Shown here: in pieces, positions 4,630 through 5,543 of the stretch
Position numbering within the stretch: the first letter of the stretch is position 1
Layout of the letters: every line of letters begins with the position of its first letter
DNA from: Pseudomonadota bacterium
GTDB lineage: Bacteria > Pseudomonadota > Gammaproteobacteria > Acidithiobacillales > Acidithiobacillaceae
NCBI GenBank assembly: GCA_021839095.1
Contig: JAKCBU010000099.1
Span: forward strand, 1-5,543
Reading direction: 5' to 3'
DNA: 5,543 nt
Position numbers and translations under genes: made by a program
Notes under the pieces: model-generated
Databases searched by the model: none
Seen by the model: the letters and a program-made list of their open reading frames with translations, nothing else
What the model was told of the DNA's origin: nothing

Positions 4630-5543
4630 TTATTTCGTCATCTCCCGATCCGACCAGGCGGGTCGCAGTTCACCATCCCGACCAAACCGTATGGTGTGGT
4701 ACACCCATCCCAGAGCGAAGAGGGCCAGATTCTGATCATAGTAGTGTGGTGTTTTGCCATAGAGGCCGCTCGCCTGGTCCTGATCCGCCGTCAGCCTGAG
4801 CCACTGATTCCGCAGCGCCGGTTTCATACCCTTCTGCATCAGGTAAGGGATCAGGGCGGCAGAGAAACCCGCAGGCCCCACGCCAGTAGGGGCACCGGTG
4901 ACCCAGTTCTCACTCACGGGCGGCAACAGGTGCGACTGCAGATAGTTCGCCATGCCTGACACCTGATCCAGAATGCGCTGGGCTCCCGGCGTATTGAGAT
5001 TGCTCATCCCGGCCCAAAGGTACACGCGAATGGCATTGTAACTGGCATTGGGTCCCTGCGGGGCCACGTGGTACCCCTGTTGAGAGGAATAGGCCACCCA
5101 GTCTGGCGCAAAACCATGCGGACTGACCGCTTTGATAAAGGCGGGCAAATGCGTCGCCATGGCGCGCCAGGGCCCGTGTGGCAGGGCGTGGGCCAATCCT
5201 TCCACCACCGGTAGAGGCAGATAGCTGGGATTGAAGATATAGGTGTCTGCGGCCACGCGAAATCCATGTTTTCCGGGTAAGAGCATAGGTCCGCCCGGCA
5301 GGGTGACCACCTCTTTCTGGGCAATCCGTTTGGCGAGGAGCGTGCCGAGTGCGGTATAGCTGTCGCGGCCCCACAAACGCCCCGCCTGAATCAAGGTGTA
5401 GGCGATCCACAAGTCCGCGTCGGCGGCCGAGTTGCCATCGAGTACCCCCCAGGTCTTATTGGGGCGCTCACCCCAACGCCATGCGGGCAAATGGGCTGCG
5501 AGGCTCCCTTGCGCCAGATTATCCTGGGTCCAGGTCAGAATTT
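4630..5543 (-). CDS. bcsZ: Periplasmic endo-1,4-beta-glucanase BcsZ (GH8), 5' end outside window
   Basis: BcsZ trims cellulose in the periplasm during bacterial cellulose synthesis and export. The visible 303 residues align along their length with the E. coli protein as I recall it: WTQDNLAQGSL, LPAWRWG, LDGNSAADADLW, AGRLW, MLLPGKHGF, FNPSYLP, GFAPDWV, SYNAIRVYLWAGM, GPAGFSAA, and the final GELRPAW. The frame stays open to the edge, and residues before the TTG at 5490 (for example WTQDNLAQGSL) already match, so that TTG is not the start. About 75 N-terminal residues, including the signal peptide and the general-acid Glu, lie outside. E. coli Asp243, the catalytic base, corresponds to Asn here (visible residue 169, codon AAT at 5037-5035). 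The gene is followed not by bcsC but by a diguanylate cyclase 38 bases on, probably in one operon. Confidence 0.93.
   Translation of the reverse strand, partial: ILTWTQDNLAQGSLAAHLPAWRWGERPNKTWGVLDGNSAADADLWIAYTLIQAGRLWGRDSYTALGTLLAKRIAQKEVVTLPGGPMLLPGKHGFRVAADTYIFNPSYLPLPVVEGLAHALPHGPWRAMATHLPAFIKAVSPHGFAPDWVAYSSQQGYHVAPQGPNASYNAIRVYLWAGMSNLNTPGAQRILDQVSGMANYLQSHLLPPVSENWVTGAPTGVGPAGFSAALIPYLMQKGMKPALRNQWLRLTADQDQASGLYGKTPHYYDQNLALFALGWVYHTIRFGRDGELRPAWSDREMTK

Noticed and set aside
4274..4735. 153-codon plus-strand frame spanning the bcsZ-cyclase junction
   Set aside because: It is antisense to two recognised genes, with no ribosome binding site or domain that I can see.
4630..5490. bcsZ as a complete gene starting at TTG 5490
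   Set aside because: The upstream in-frame residues already match BcsZ (WTQDNLAQGSL) and the frame is open to the window edge, so the gene is cut by the window.

Overview
The window reads as a bacterial chromosome segment from a motile, cellulose-making, probably gammaproteobacterium-like or Acidithiobacillia-like organism. That guess rests on protein family content only: a BcsZ endoglucanase, a YcgR-type flagellar brake, a DUF2802 protein and a FliK with the C-terminal domain typical of those groups. No rRNA, tRNA, CRISPR array or mobile element was seen. Every gene I can support lies on the minus strand, so transcription runs from high to low coordinates.

Layout in the direction of transcription: (1) the 3' five-sixths or so of bcsZ (GH8 periplasmic cellulase), entering from the right edge; (2) after a 38-base gap, a soluble GGDEF diguanylate cyclase with an intact active site and an intact inhibitory I-site; (3) a GTGA-overlapped 88-residue protein of unknown function; (4) after 106 bases, a 132-residue all-helical protein of unknown function with a very strong ribosome binding site; (5) a 232-base intergenic stretch with a hairpin, an orphan Shine-Dalgarno-like run and a weak promoter candidate; (6) a YcgR-like PilZ protein; (7) after 19 bases, a membrane-anchored DUF2802 protein; (8) an ATGA-overlapped fliK; (9) the first bases of another gene leaving at the left edge.

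Together these genes look like a sessile-to-motile switch region. The cyclase next to bcsZ would make c-di-GMP that activates cellulose synthase, while the PilZ protein next to fliK would read the same molecule and slow or reprogramme flagella. Genes 1-3 are probably one operon and genes 6-9 another. Gene 4 may belong to either or stand alone.

The points most worth a second look are a 12-bp perfect hairpin whose loop holds the stop/start overlap of DUF2802 and fliK, an Asp-to-Asn change at the position of the GH8 catalytic base in BcsZ, and two small unrecognised proteins lying between the cellulose/c-di-GMP genes and the flagellar genes.
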